DNA of 64,000 nt, taken from NCBI GenBank assembly GCA_964530005.1, contig CAZGZD010000001.1:55308-119307 (forward strand), written 5' to 3'. The translations under genes were made by a program, and so were the position numbers. Positions 18,301 through 24,987 of the stretch are shown here, one piece after another. Position 1 is the first letter of the stretch. Every line of letters starts with the position of its first letter. The stretch is from CAZGZD01 sp964530005 (GTDB lineage Bacteria > Patescibacteriota > Microgenomatia > UBA1406 > GWC2-37-13). The notes below the pieces were generated by a model that did not search any database, was not told the DNA's origin, and saw nothing but the letters and a program-made list of their open reading frames with translations.

Positions 18301-20541
18301 GCGATAGCGACGAAACGCTCTATCTGCCTGAGTTCTCTCTTGCGTGTATTGCTCATTAAATTGATTTACCCTGTCGGTGAAAACCCTCGTCTGATCTGGT
18401 GTCAAGGAACCTCGCACTTGATCTACAAACTGTTCAAGCCGCAGTTGCTCTTGCTCAAGTACCGTAGATCCACCATATTGAATAAGCCCAATACCTTGTT
18501 CGTGTCCGAAATTGAGTCGGGATTCAATCTCAGCCGCCCGATCAAGTATCTGTTCTGCCGTAAGACCATCGAGTGTCAAAAGATCCTCTACTGAGCGCAG
18601 AGGAATCTGAAATCTCTCCATACGCTCTCGACGATGAGAATTGGGTGCTACTTCGCCTCCCATCTGTCGCTGTGCTCCGTGCATCCATCTATCTCCTGAT
18701 ACTTCGCGGCCGCGACGAACAGCCGCAATAAGTGCACCAGATATTGTCCCCACGCCTGGAGCTGCCATACTTGCTGCACGAAGTGCCGTGCCGGGTAGCC
18801 GAAGTACACCCGCTGTCACAATTGCAAGCCCTGCGCCAACAAGCGCGGGATTGGCGGCATTCTGCCCACCTCGTGTGCGACGAATACGAATCACTTGTCG
18901 ATCTACCCAACTCAATCTGGCTTGAGAATCATATGCCCAATCGGCATTGGCAAGATTTATCGTGATCTGGTCTCGCCTATGATCAAGATAATCAAGGGCT
19001 GCTTGATGCTCTGATGCTGTAGCACGTATCTGTTGTCCCATCTCATATATATCAGTTGCAAAAAGGCTCGCCATACTTGCAAACTCATTGGCATCTCTAC
19101 CAAAAAGAGCAGCAATATCTGCATTATCCTGATTGTTGGCAACAAAATCGCGAATACGTTCCTGTACTTGGGCTGGCTCGGTGATCGTCCCATCTACAAT
19201 AGGTCGTAGAATTTGCTCAATGAGCGCATCTTTTAGCGGGCCTTGGGCTTGTCTGAGGTCTTCACCTGTTCGAAGCCTTCCTCCTGTAAGATGCCCTATC
19301 TTAGCTGCGCTGGCTGCCTCAAAGTCTCCTCGCTGCGCGTCGACCTCTGCAACCTCTAAATTACTTCTTACTCCCCGATTGACCATCTGCATGGTGAGAT
19401 ACGAGGTATTGTTCTCAATCATAGCTCCACGTACCTGAAAGTAAAATTTATTTTCATAGTAATCTTCGCCCAGGCGGAATTTGATACGACGGAAAAATCG
19501 TCGAGTGCGACCACGACTGCCTAGTATAGGGGTGGTGAGTTCATCCTGTACGGCTTCCTTTGCCATGAGACGAGATCTTTTTTCAACATCGATCTCGCGA
19601 CTTGCAAGCGTACCCTCAACTCGAAGGTCTTCAATAGAAGGAGGCACTGGTTCCAGATCAATGGGCTCAATGGGTGGCGATCCAGGCTCATGCGGGGGAG
19701 GAATCCCAGGACTTGGGGTTGGAGTAGGAGCTGGAGGAGCTGGTGGAATTTCCGGGGGCTCAATTGGCATTGGAACTCCCGGACTCCCGGGTGGAAGTGG
19801 TGCAACAGGCGGGGCTCCGGGCACATCAGGCGGCGGCGGTCCAGCTGGTGGTGGAACTGGAACCCCAGGCCCACCAGGAACTACTGGTCGGACAGGAGGT
19901 GCGGGCGGTGGTGGAACATCGGGTGGGGGCGGGGGCGCTATTTTTTTCTCTGGAGGAAGAAAAAGCTCTTTTCTTTTATTTATCATACCAGCCGCGATAA
20001 CCTGGAGTTCATCATCTGTAAGTGGATGGCCATATTCTTCTTCAAGTCGGGCCATAACCGCATCATTTGCACGGATATCAGCCATCTCAACATAGATACG
20101 GGAAGTGTACTTATTGGGATCTTTTAGACGTCTGCGCTCATACTCTTTTCTATTTTGAATAAGTACATCTTTATAGTGCTCATACTTATCAAGCTCTAAA
20201 GCGTCCAATTCTTCAGAATTAATCCTCTCGTCAAGATACGTCACAATATCATCAACAGGCGCTCTCTCATCTATGCTGTAGACCAAATCACTGTCTTCTC
20301 GATGATCGACAAATCGGCGTCTTGTACGTCCTCTATTCTTGTCGATGGTTTTCTCTTTGAGTCTTTTGAGTGTCTCCTGACCATGAAGTTCACGAGCACT
20401 TAATGTGGCAGGATCTGCTGCCAAAAATATTTGAGCTCCCTCGTTAAATGCGCGAAGGACTTCTGCCCGCTCATAAGCAGGTGCGGCTTCTGGCCGGCGT
20501 AATGGTGGAGTTCCTTCAACTGGTGAGGGCCCGTCTGGCAT
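9337..20541 (-). CDS. Giant 3734-residue protein: GT9 glycosyltransferase plus three PP2C-type phosphatase domains
   Basis: One uninterrupted frame. Approximate layout: 1-198 charged helical; 199-304 Pro-rich; 305-560 helical; Ala/Gly hydrophobic stretches at 564-609 and 751-775 that could touch the membrane; 1090-1395 glycosyltransferase family 9 (VLSGAIGDTVLSTAY, LSNDTGFAHIAAVVEGG); 1484-1634 unknown alpha/beta; 1634-1784 Pro-rich; 1836-2088 complete PP2C (NNQDQF, LADGMGGHRGG, GMGTT, NVGDSR, TSDGLW, GADNT); 2264-2584 degenerate PP2C-like; 2611-2791 helical; 3006-3238 third PP2C (ADGVGRHSGG, NLGDSRAY, TTDGLW) lacking the final DN; 3294-3734 two unknown domains. No signal peptide. Pro/Ala/Thr linkers join the parts. 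Small genes lie just upstream and a kinase-like gene just downstream. Function unknown; likely a scaffold linking protein dephosphorylation with a sugar transferase. Confidence 0.85.
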   Translation of the reverse strand: MPDGPSPVEGTPPLRRPEAAPAYERAEVLRAFNEGAQIFLAADPATLSARELHGQETLKRLKEKTIDKNRGRTRRRFVDHREDSDLVYSIDERAPVDDIVTYLDERINSEELDALELDKYEHYKDVLIQNRKEYERRRLKDPNKYTSRIYVEMADIRANDAVMARLEEEYGHPLTDDELQVIAAGMINKRKELFLPPEKKIAPPPPPDVPPPPAPPVRPVVPGGPGVPVPPPAGPPPPDVPGAPPVAPLPPGSPGVPMPIEPPEIPPAPPAPTPTPSPGIPPPHEPGSPPIEPIDLEPVPPSIEDLRVEGTLASREIDVEKRSRLMAKEAVQDELTTPILGSRGRTRRFFRRIKFRLGEDYYENKFYFQVRGAMIENNTSYLTMQMVNRGVRSNLEVAEVDAQRGDFEAASAAKIGHLTGGRLRTGEDLRQAQGPLKDALIEQILRPIVDGTITEPAQVQERIRDFVANNQDNADIAALFGRDANEFASMASLFATDIYEMGQQIRATASEHQAALDYLDHRRDQITINLANADWAYDSQARLSWVDRQVIRIRRTRGGQNAANPALVGAGLAIVTAGVLRLPGTALRAASMAAPGVGTISGALIAAVRRGREVSGDRWMHGAQRQMGGEVAPNSHRRERMERFQIPLRSVEDLLTLDGLTAEQILDRAAEIESRLNFGHEQGIGLIQYGGSTVLEQEQLRLEQFVDQVRGSLTPDQTRVFTDRVNQFNEQYTQERTQADRAFRRYRRGSVALAGAVGGIAGLGVGVGMQQAAQHVVEALHQAGPPRDTLLQQRLNELFMGHKGENNTVRLTSNIEGRHNWASNEIGFYNRITGEKLGPNTGLPGMPAHEEVPYFKLMHNGHLLAGRGFHENTQLGREVRDELLREGWTIRHGDQLIPEYFGNGIERGHMVTQLIDGHKVHMLKGTELVQHGDKWDWVNASDHDRVILRDIRIKDGVITQWDHRSLGGSAFQIQDPHYHWGDNSIHFHEPRHETILNLRPTPPMELIPPGAEAPAGIPYIPIIPVPFYPRFALEPLQEAQEQITYFNYGDFSVDRYRGPEGKPKRIADFVEGGGALESADGERLLAELHSAFMATDDVYIVLSGAIGDTVLSTAYVDGITKLLRSRGADKNVTIVAPSNVHKLLEPFVQNLDIQLETTKRYEGVERSMELIRSKGIQNAVVFEFDHHSAQPRVARSDNNTIIASDLFSSSVGLYDYDRAGDDRFSQYLAELLSISPPSLVHARPRIDLPANADEMYQELVDKYKIDSSKKQVGIVIEASLTAKRYSLDQWKQVIEKIRADQPDTEVNIFINTKGSYSKEELERVFGGIENARFITGDMAQNSVLLKHQDLVLSNDTGFAHIAAVVEGGPQVISLHIPEFTPNVWISSASRHQGLLPDPKDTTGKFDYDEKDEAKKWINKIRSEVVSQAALDILRRIDTGEIPPAPVRPTTPSTPLTRTPPEPTPGTPTEAPASIPLETEPGRDIFVSIEKTLADVVGAEARIEFTEENLNEFAKKPIDEKLKEKGLDEMKDGKVRIDGDRLIIEGSIEGHGLIRGGKTTLVDVQYKTDDHNMLVPTKKELTFKGRHSLVKDQISAQLDSVHSGLATYINGKISGGWVVEGFIVKDGRASVMFRNSTIPPTPIPPTPTPAPTTPPPPIPEPTETAAPEPAAPPEPAASESSPAPEPAVPPTPEPPTPAPSEPPAPPAEPTPAEPLVPTPVEPPAAPEPTPTPAAADADVTVAPPPPPEPTETVVPEPTAPTEPSTPPSEPSVIDTGDASVTDITPTTRRERIRVRREEKARRKPGAREEAPSSSTEAPATVETTEGAKDARDRVESGEMGPYLWAAGTDKGRVRKNNQDQFTQTRLNDLGESLFILADGMGGHRGGAEASGIATKKVREEYTALRISGMAEEEALRVAIERANEAVYQEGQSNPDLRGMGTTVVAAVLKDDGSYLLANVGDSRGYTIGEMTAVSQITKDHSVAQELADMGRITQEEAYTHERSSTLTRAIGHKPTVDVDIFPGKLNDEAHLLLTSDGLWASTRHDPTTEIWRFAVMSDTPKDMVRSAIMAANEAGGADNTTIVIVKKLSSTPTITTPPSQTSHEATATTGETPRDTVPATPLSEPVEQTETAIPESTVPPVVPVTPSTTAGDADAIVVPPPPAVAAPIVETPVTIRTGATPSTDEAGSVAPAESTVSGADGATVVELEPEAQPSPEASKAIVHVLPRGELAAPTLTPDAKEVLVEIERSRVGSYGETSPGHETVTLNDGFPELKGQPEDARALRVTSEKSHEGHASVYKIESAKNHPDRQEVVVAQDSVRGFTAMFDSGERNPDLPRQQEIATKAADVTTRILTQLPANPSEAQIERAYLQIQAEIGRELALIPNIIGADQEPRMSIGGTVVQLYTRVVNGEEVPSAVIMHLGTGAAYARTGQGELRQITQDDDQLRLDLMQGKITRKQYEYYRKQLDTNTRQGQLRSYLPSRTENARDYFTQRRLLGMFFGAELSPSIHNVDLTPQDSEILIMSRGIKLNLTQDTVKRLSGAGVGEGYGDDPAYLADMIIREAREVAGKNALRSAPDDDLAVATMRIASDGTQPESSHTGSEQSPELAKERVLPVDRVLTQDWDSDLLTQIWQKSIHKPEGDSVARFKDTVHLTDAELAQLDRFVAQARNLHMVFAANEPLWSVFQSVVEEAEGINMTNVNSSEVYIYPNSDPKSNEIRKITAGSSKAAVMVPERVYELYRWEQIIAEVAGTVADYRGELEVPKNPKEFADEINAVNQFIKDSQESLESFRGQGVNLEADVVLDPDLEEAVIVRTENPRESSAATVDQTSEAASRRSTEFNVEDLGGDDLIEGDTGTTGTPADTSSAEADADINRFHTEPGVTPASVTETPATIRTDREPAGDGATFFDQDTAEVSDRRTSDKELKKILRKLEKKGKKSRLRTGVSMAKGVAGKVTRSVRNLGRVGDDVIHRPTEAASTVDEFILTDRIKAFKLNDRPNAEEIDWGWQGPYIVVSGTEQGEQQANQDRVKVLRLDTYGQTVLIAADGVGRHSGGERASQITVDTISEHYSAAKDAGLSSEEALREAVRTTQKHIELANRDEGIDGASTLVVVVLNDDGSYIGANLGDSRAYKVSAGSAEQLTTDAHEVDVDGVALLSKCLGFKSPDTNPEFFNGKLDDIEQIVLTTDGLWDGIEKPYHEVIQELVTRDIAPRDVVSRLIGYSVLSKEGIANMSAVAAKYIAPRTEDTIAVEATAPVATHMPASPDEEMPVSPLVAEPVVPAESTISIPESPLTVEDRTATVNELVTDPDHKYSHGILGRFAGGPMGHGVVFTDGQAAGIIESALTGEQVWSIAFVDEEKNGPEFNARIIGLSTKKGESVFVVTFNDRQGDSRGHSHTDYAIVLPAEDSSRLNPILAKDPSILLDVFKAKYPEYDRSERRRDGHVNRPLQIDPEYPNIQTISESVLERSYGLREHFKSLNLPKADKKEIVTPQPASAEGAPTAAEATVDLGEEVEIKIPGKNVHGKLPAGTYVGETSGGKVPKEVTARSEGHFSDHGPDWLNYVRDGRVDTVNEVLNDVYKARKRLSELVDQQYVRIMPSTVEGNKILRMEFFQDDKAPDSRAEGTFTPAYVEYEMSEVELNKLLGAVRENPDALEELYQAAFPTLDYKPGERMGMRRTPARGFYIIPEGTEAPRYTWKDLDDRDAKIREFFAGLEHYDYQHGPYGTGERFEPQI

Positions 20542-20556
20542 TTTAAATAATTTTTT

Positions 20557-20988
20557 TTAATTTACAATCTTCTGATTCTTCGCAATATATTTATCCACAG
20601 TCATTCCGGTATTACTTGGCTTATTTCTTTCTAATACTACACCGCGAAGATATGTATCGCGAAAATCTCCGAAAAGATCTGTAAAGACTTGCTGAGCGTC
20701 AGGCAATTTATCCTGAAGAAACTTCTCAACTTCAGCCTGCGGCTTACCATCTTCATTCATCTTTACGAACTCTTCGACATATTCATCTGGTAATCTATCT
20801 ACAATAACGGAAATGATATAGCTATCAAGGCGCACAAATAGCTCCTTTATCATCTCCTCATGACTCGCCTCATCAAGAGTCACCGCACCGGCGTCGACGA
20901 GGATGCTCTCAAGATACGCACGAACATCTGGGGTAATCTCCAGAGGTTTTTTCTCTGCAGCTTGGGCTGCTTGTTGTACATCTGCCAT
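20557..20988 (-). CDS. Small acidic helical protein upstream of the giant gene
   Basis: A 143-residue soluble protein, mostly helical and acidic. The middle (LDSYIISVIVDRLPDEYVEEFVKM) and the end (VFTDLFGDFRDTYL) give a heptad-like pattern. It resembles the small DUF5663-like proteins common in Patescibacteria, but I cannot confirm the family. It ends 15 bases before the giant gene starts and follows the tail-anchored protein by 28 bases, so it belongs to the same operon. A plausible role is an adaptor for the giant protein or its neighbours. No catalytic residues are visible. Confidence 0.65.
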   Translation of the reverse strand: MADVQQAAQAAEKKPLEITPDVRAYLESILVDAGAVTLDEASHEEMIKELFVRLDSYIISVIVDRLPDEYVEEFVKMNEDGKPQAEVEKFLQDKLPDAQQVFTDLFGDFRDTYLRGVVLERNKPSNTGMTVDKYIAKNQKIVN

Positions 20989-21016
20989 AGACTTTTAAAT
21001 AATTAATAATAAATAA

Positions 21017-22699
21017 TTACTGTCCTGTGCCTTGCTGACCTTTATTCCTTTTCCCTGCTGAGCGTGCCAGCATAATAAGACCAACAGATCCCATACTAAA
21101 AATGATAAGTAGCATCTTTCCTATTTTTTTGCCCTTCTCAAAATATGCAGCTCGCTTAAGTTGGCGTTTGATTAATTTGACTAAGTCAGGATGCATCAGC
21201 TCCTTCTCATCCACTTGCTTGAAAAAAGATTTTCGAGCTTTCTTATCATTTGCAAGCTCTGTAAACGAGTCTATTAGGTTGCCAAGCGAATTTTTTCCAC
21301 CGCTGACTCCAAAAATTGCAGCAAGTGCATCTAGGTCATTATCCGTAATATGTGGCATTCCCTCAATATTTTGAGGTTCTGCCTTGTCATCCATCTTTAC
21401 CTTACCAGTCTTTCTTTGCTCGACAAGATTTTCCTCTTCACTAGATAGATCTTCAAGCTTTTTCTGTTTATTCTTAAACTGGTCTATCTCTTGCTGGATT
21501 CTCTTATTCTCTGCTATATTGGCAGCAGAATCTGCAGGAAGCAATTCTGGTTCGCTATGCGGCGCTTGCTTACCAATTTGGGTAATATTCCACCTTATAT
21601 ATCCAATCTCAAGCTCCAAAGCACTAGCAATAAGACGCGGGTTATTCTCAGCAATCCCTCTTTTCTTCATTTCCCTCGCTTGCTCTTTGATAAAGGTTGC
21701 AGGTTTTCTCTCCGCTGCAACTTTGGCAATAATCATAAGCTCATCTCGAGCAAAGTCCGGCTTATATCCCTCCTCAAGTATTTTTTTCTTAAACTCTATC
21801 CCTAACCTTTTCAAATCATCTTCTTCTTGCCGCTCACGATCCGCCACTTCTTTGGACTTGTAAGACAGTGGAGTTGCGCGGCTTATTGCATGATTCAAGT
21901 CGTCAAGATCTTGCTGCTCTACGTCACTAAGCTTCTCACCCGCATCCCACTTATTCATAAGAGTATTCCATAGCGCACGATCTTCATCGGATAGGCCTGA
22001 TACGATCAGCTTTGCGAAGCCTTCGGCGTCATTGATATCAGTCGGCTGAGTCTCCTGCTTATATTCTCCCTCAACTACTTCAAATAATTTTGGATCCTCA
22101 CGATCTATAAATTCTTCGCGCGGATTGACATTTTCGATACCGCTTTTGTGTAATTTGGCCAAATGCTCTCGATATACTTGAGTACCCATGTATTTCCCGA
22201 GAGCTTGATCTTTGCGTCTGCTTCTCAACTCTGCGGCATATTCGCGCTCTTCTTGATCTGATTTGAACTGCCCCGTCTGTTTTCGCCTCAACTGGCTTCT
22301 AAGATCCTCGCGTATCTGTTGACTATATGCATTCTTAAACTCGCTTGAGAACTCAATATTTACAATCACATCACCTGTGTTGACTACATCTGGGATTGCG
22401 TGTGGAGGTGGTGCTGGGGAGTCGGGAGAGTCATACCAAAGCCCTCCATCCACAGGCACAATATTTGGAGCATCACCATGGTCTGTGGCATCTTTGGTTT
22501 TAGTTCTCCTGAGTACTTCGTCAAGCTCCGGGAATTTTTCCCTACTTGGATCGATTCCTAATTCATGCACAGGCTGCTCCACGATACCAACAGTTATCTG
22601 ATCATCCACTGCGAGTTGACTTGGTTCCTGAGGAGTAATATCCGCTGGCTTTGGGCGTGGTCTGTCGACTTCTAAGGTATCCATATTTTTCATACTCAA
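21017..22699 (-). CDS. Tail-anchored charged coiled-coil protein
   Basis: A 560-residue protein, highly charged and helical, with a single hydrophobic segment at about residues 531-550 (KMLLIIFSMGSVGLIMLA) and a short basic tail, so most of it should lie in the cytoplasm anchored by its C-terminus. Residues 370-440 look like coiled coil (Lys/Glu/Gln rich). Residues 60-100 are Pro/Asp rich. No known domain is recognised. Its first four bases overlap the end of the preceding 147-aa gene (ATGA), a sign of coupled translation, and it precedes the 143-aa gene and the giant gene. It may be a membrane dock for the giant protein; that is inference. Confidence 0.65.
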   Translation of the reverse strand: MSMKNMDTLEVDRPRPKPADITPQEPSQLAVDDQITVGIVEQPVHELGIDPSREKFPELDEVLRRTKTKDATDHGDAPNIVPVDGGLWYDSPDSPAPPPHAIPDVVNTGDVIVNIEFSSEFKNAYSQQIREDLRSQLRRKQTGQFKSDQEEREYAAELRSRRKDQALGKYMGTQVYREHLAKLHKSGIENVNPREEFIDREDPKLFEVVEGEYKQETQPTDINDAEGFAKLIVSGLSDEDRALWNTLMNKWDAGEKLSDVEQQDLDDLNHAISRATPLSYKSKEVADRERQEEDDLKRLGIEFKKKILEEGYKPDFARDELMIIAKVAAERKPATFIKEQAREMKKRGIAENNPRLIASALELEIGYIRWNITQIGKQAPHSEPELLPADSAANIAENKRIQQEIDQFKNKQKKLEDLSSEEENLVEQRKTGKVKMDDKAEPQNIEGMPHITDNDLDALAAIFGVSGGKNSLGNLIDSFTELANDKKARKSFFKQVDEKELMHPDLVKLIKRQLKRAAYFEKGKKIGKMLLIIFSMGSVGLIMLARSAGKRNKGQQGTGQ

Positions 22700-23139
22700 T
22701 TTTTTCTTGATTTGGCTTTTAGAATATGTTTGATTACTTCCTCTGCCTTACCATACTCTCCTTTTTTAACTAGTTGAGAGGCATGTGCCACAGTCGGTTC
22801 GCCAAACACTTTTTCATATATCTCCCGCACTTTTTCGACTGCTGGAGCAATTTCGGCAAAATCATCTTTGAGTTTTTGTGCTTTGAGATACAGCTCATCC
22901 ACACTTGCGCCTAATTTTATGTCCTCAAGAGTCTGTGTGGCAATATCGCCTGCTTTCTCCGGATCAAGAGAATTATCTTCCAAAAGCCTGTCAATCTGCT
23001 GAAGAATCTCAGTCTCAATAAGCATTCGAAACATGTCCTCGATTGAGTGAGATTGTGTGGAGCTTTTCGAAGGGTCAGAAAGTGGCATTTTTATAGAATC
23101 CAGTTTTGTATAGGTGGGAAGCGTAGTGTGTGTTTGCAT
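22696..23139 (-). CDS. Small helical protein, first gene of the giant-protein operon
   Basis: A 147-residue soluble helical protein. The N-terminal 30 residues are Ser/Thr rich; the remainder (EDMFRMLIETEILQQIDRLL, then KVREIYEKVFGEPTVAHASQ) is amphipathic, and the end is basic (KAKSRKN). A -10-like TATATT lies about ten bases before the ATG on the minus strand and nothing coding lies between it and the divergent zinc-ribbon gene, so it probably opens the operon 23139 to 7625. Its stop overlaps the next start by four bases. It resembles its 143-aa neighbour in size and helix pattern, so the two may be distant relatives. Function unknown. Confidence 0.6.
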   Translation of the reverse strand: MQTHTTLPTYTKLDSIKMPLSDPSKSSTQSHSIEDMFRMLIETEILQQIDRLLEDNSLDPEKAGDIATQTLEDIKLGASVDELYLKAQKLKDDFAEIAPAVEKVREIYEKVFGEPTVAHASQLVKKGEYGKAEEVIKHILKAKSRKN

Positions 23140-23280
23140 CTATATATACAATATAGCTATCTTTTTACGATAAAATCAAGTGCAATTTGCACTATTTTTA
23201 TCCGCTAAAAAGAATGCTGTCGTGACAATCTATCCAGAAGCTGAAAAACATATTTTTGGCCGTGCTATACTTGACATCAT

Positions 23281-24030
23281 ATGCTCTGCCCCAACTGCCG
23301 ACAACCATTGCAACAGACTACCCTTGATAAGCAGTCTGTCTTGCATTGTACCAACTGCGGCTGCAGCTTCTTTGAAGAGAATGGAATAAATAGAATTCGA
23401 AGTGCGACGGCTACTCTACTTGCTGCCAACAAGCGAGTTGATGAGGCATCAGGCAGTGAAAAGCTCTGCCCCAAGGATAATATCGTGCTTGAGGCTATAA
23501 CCAATGATAAAGCAATCCCAGATGGAGTCACCCTTCTTCGTTGTCCTCGCTGTTTTGGAATTCTCGCTTTTCCTGAAGATCTGGCGATGTTCAAAAATGC
23601 ACAGGACACTAAGCTTCGATCATTTAAAAAAGCCCACAGACCACTTCCTGCACTCTCGGCCATCATTGTCCTTGCCTTTTTGGCAGCGGCTTCTTTCTCA
23701 GTCGTCACTTCACTGGATAAGAAGCAAGCAAGCCAGGTAAAGGCAACAAGTATTGTAAAGCGAGTAGATGTCCTACAAAGCGGCTCAACGACAATAATTA
23801 CATTTACCACGTCTCAACCAGTTCAATCTATGGTGCAGGTCACTGATTCTGAACTCAATAAAAAGCTTACAAGATCCGTATCGTCGGGCCTAGCTACGAC
23901 TCACATCTTCACAACTGGCCTTATAAATACCGACCACACCATACGATTTAAGATTATGTTTTTTGACAGATTTGGTAAAAAAATAAGCGAGACAGAGATG
24001 TATAGTCTCAACTCTTTTATTAAAAAATAA
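23281..24030 (+). CDS. Zinc-ribbon membrane protein with outside beta domain
   Basis: Residues 1-100 hold two zf-TFIIB-like ribbons: CPNC with CTNCGC, and CPKD with CPRCFG. One hydrophobic segment lies at about residues 122-143. Residues 150-249 form a beta-rich domain (TTIITFTTSQPVQSMVQV, then HTIRFKIMFFDRFGKK) similar to a fibronectin-III fold. So the zinc ribbons would be inside and the beta domain outside. TATACT ends nine bases before the ATG, predicting a nearly leaderless mRNA. The pth gene starts five bases after the stop, so both are likely on one transcript. The role is unknown; a sensor linking outside state to an inside partner is one possibility. Confidence 0.65.
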   Translation: MLCPNCRQPLQQTTLDKQSVLHCTNCGCSFFEENGINRIRSATATLLAANKRVDEASGSEKLCPKDNIVLEAITNDKAIPDGVTLLRCPRCFGILAFPEDLAMFKNAQDTKLRSFKKAHRPLPALSAIIVLAFLAAASFSVVTSLDKKQASQVKATSIVKRVDVLQSGSTTIITFTTSQPVQSMVQVTDSELNKKLTRSVSSGLATTHIFTTGLINTDHTIRFKIMFFDRFGKKISETEMYSLNSFIKK

Positions 24031-24035
24031 TTTTT

Positions 24036-24560
24036 ATGAAGCATCTTCTTGTGGGTCTTGGCAATCCTGGCGATAAATACCGCAACAACCGGCACAACGC
24101 TGGGTTTATGTTCATCGATTATCTAGTAAAGAGATCAGATAGCGAAGAACTAAAAAATGAGAAAAAATTTGAAGCAGAGATTGGTGAGATCTCACTTAAG
24201 GGACGTAAATCTCTTGTTGCTAAGCCCCAAAGCTTTATGAATAGATCAGGAGACGTAGTACGCCAGATTGCGGATTTTTATAAAATAAATGTCGAAAATA
24301 TCATCATCATCCACGACGATCTAGATATCCCCATTGGCAAATATAAAGTCCAATCTGGTACAAGCCCCCAGCTTCACAATGGCATCACGTCCATTGACAA
24401 AAGCCTTGGTACGCGTGAATACACGCGAGTGAGGATTGGTATTGAGAATCGGGGTACGGAAAATCGCCCATCTGGCGAGGATTATGTCCTCAGCGACTTC
24501 ACACTCGAGGAGAGACAAGTAATCGAAGATCTTTTCCCTCAAATATTTGACAAAATCTGA
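24036..24560 (+). CDS. pth: Peptidyl-tRNA hydrolase
   Basis: Releases tRNA from peptidyl-tRNA dropped by the ribosome. The family signature residues are present: GLGNPGDKY with Asn near residue 10, NNRHNAGF with the catalytic His, KPQSFMNRSG with Asn, and IIIHDDLDIP with the catalytic-helper Asp. Length 174 is slightly short of the usual 185-195. The glycine-rich loop normally reading GGxxGHNG is replaced by QSGTSPQLHNG, which keeps the His-Asn-Gly but loses the glycines. It starts five bases behind the zinc-ribbon gene. Cytoplasmic housekeeping enzyme; call is secure. Confidence 0.93.
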   Translation: MKHLLVGLGNPGDKYRNNRHNAGFMFIDYLVKRSDSEELKNEKKFEAEIGEISLKGRKSLVAKPQSFMNRSGDVVRQIADFYKINVENIIIIHDDLDIPIGKYKVQSGTSPQLHNGITSIDKSLGTREYTRVRIGIENRGTENRPSGEDYVLSDFTLEERQVIEDLFPQIFDKI

Positions 24561-24653
24561 TTTAAATCTCCCAACACAATCTGCCGTACTTTGGCTCAAA
24601 ATGAAAAATAAATAGAGATTTTTGAGAATTAAACTATAATAACCGTAAGTAAT

Positions 24654-24956
24654 ATGAAATCGCTATCTGATATTTTAGATAATTTTGACCCGCTTGAGGA
24701 TCGCTATATCAGCCGCGAGTATCAATCGTATGGAGTATATCTGGCGACCAAGCTTGAAGATGACAAACACAAATCCCTCTATATCAAGTTCGCACGCACC
24801 ATGCCACGGCCAATGCTTGCCGAAGCTCTACGATTTGTGGTGGACTCAAGCGCGAGGCGCAAATCAGCACTTTTTATGTGGAAGCTGAAGGAGATGGGGG
24901 CATTCAAAACTAAGGAAAAAGTAAAAGTGAAAAAAGCAAAAGAGAAGGCTGAATAA
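24654..24956 (+). CDS. Small basic protein of unknown function
   Basis: A 100-residue protein. The middle (YISREYQSYGVYLATKLEDD, then YIKFARTMPRPMLAEALRFV) is a compact helical domain with a conserved look; the end is a Lys-rich tail (KTKEKVKVKKAKEKAE) that might bind RNA or DNA. A TATAAT box at 24635-24640 lies 13 bases before the ATG, so the leader would be only a few bases. It follows pth at 93 bases but has its own promoter. I do not recognise the family. Confidence 0.6.
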   Translation: MKSLSDILDNFDPLEDRYISREYQSYGVYLATKLEDDKHKSLYIKFARTMPRPMLAEALRFVVDSSARRKSALFMWKLKEMGAFKTKEKVKVKKAKEKAE

Positions 24957-24987
24957 CTCAATTCTTTTTACCTTTTCGTTTTCAGCT

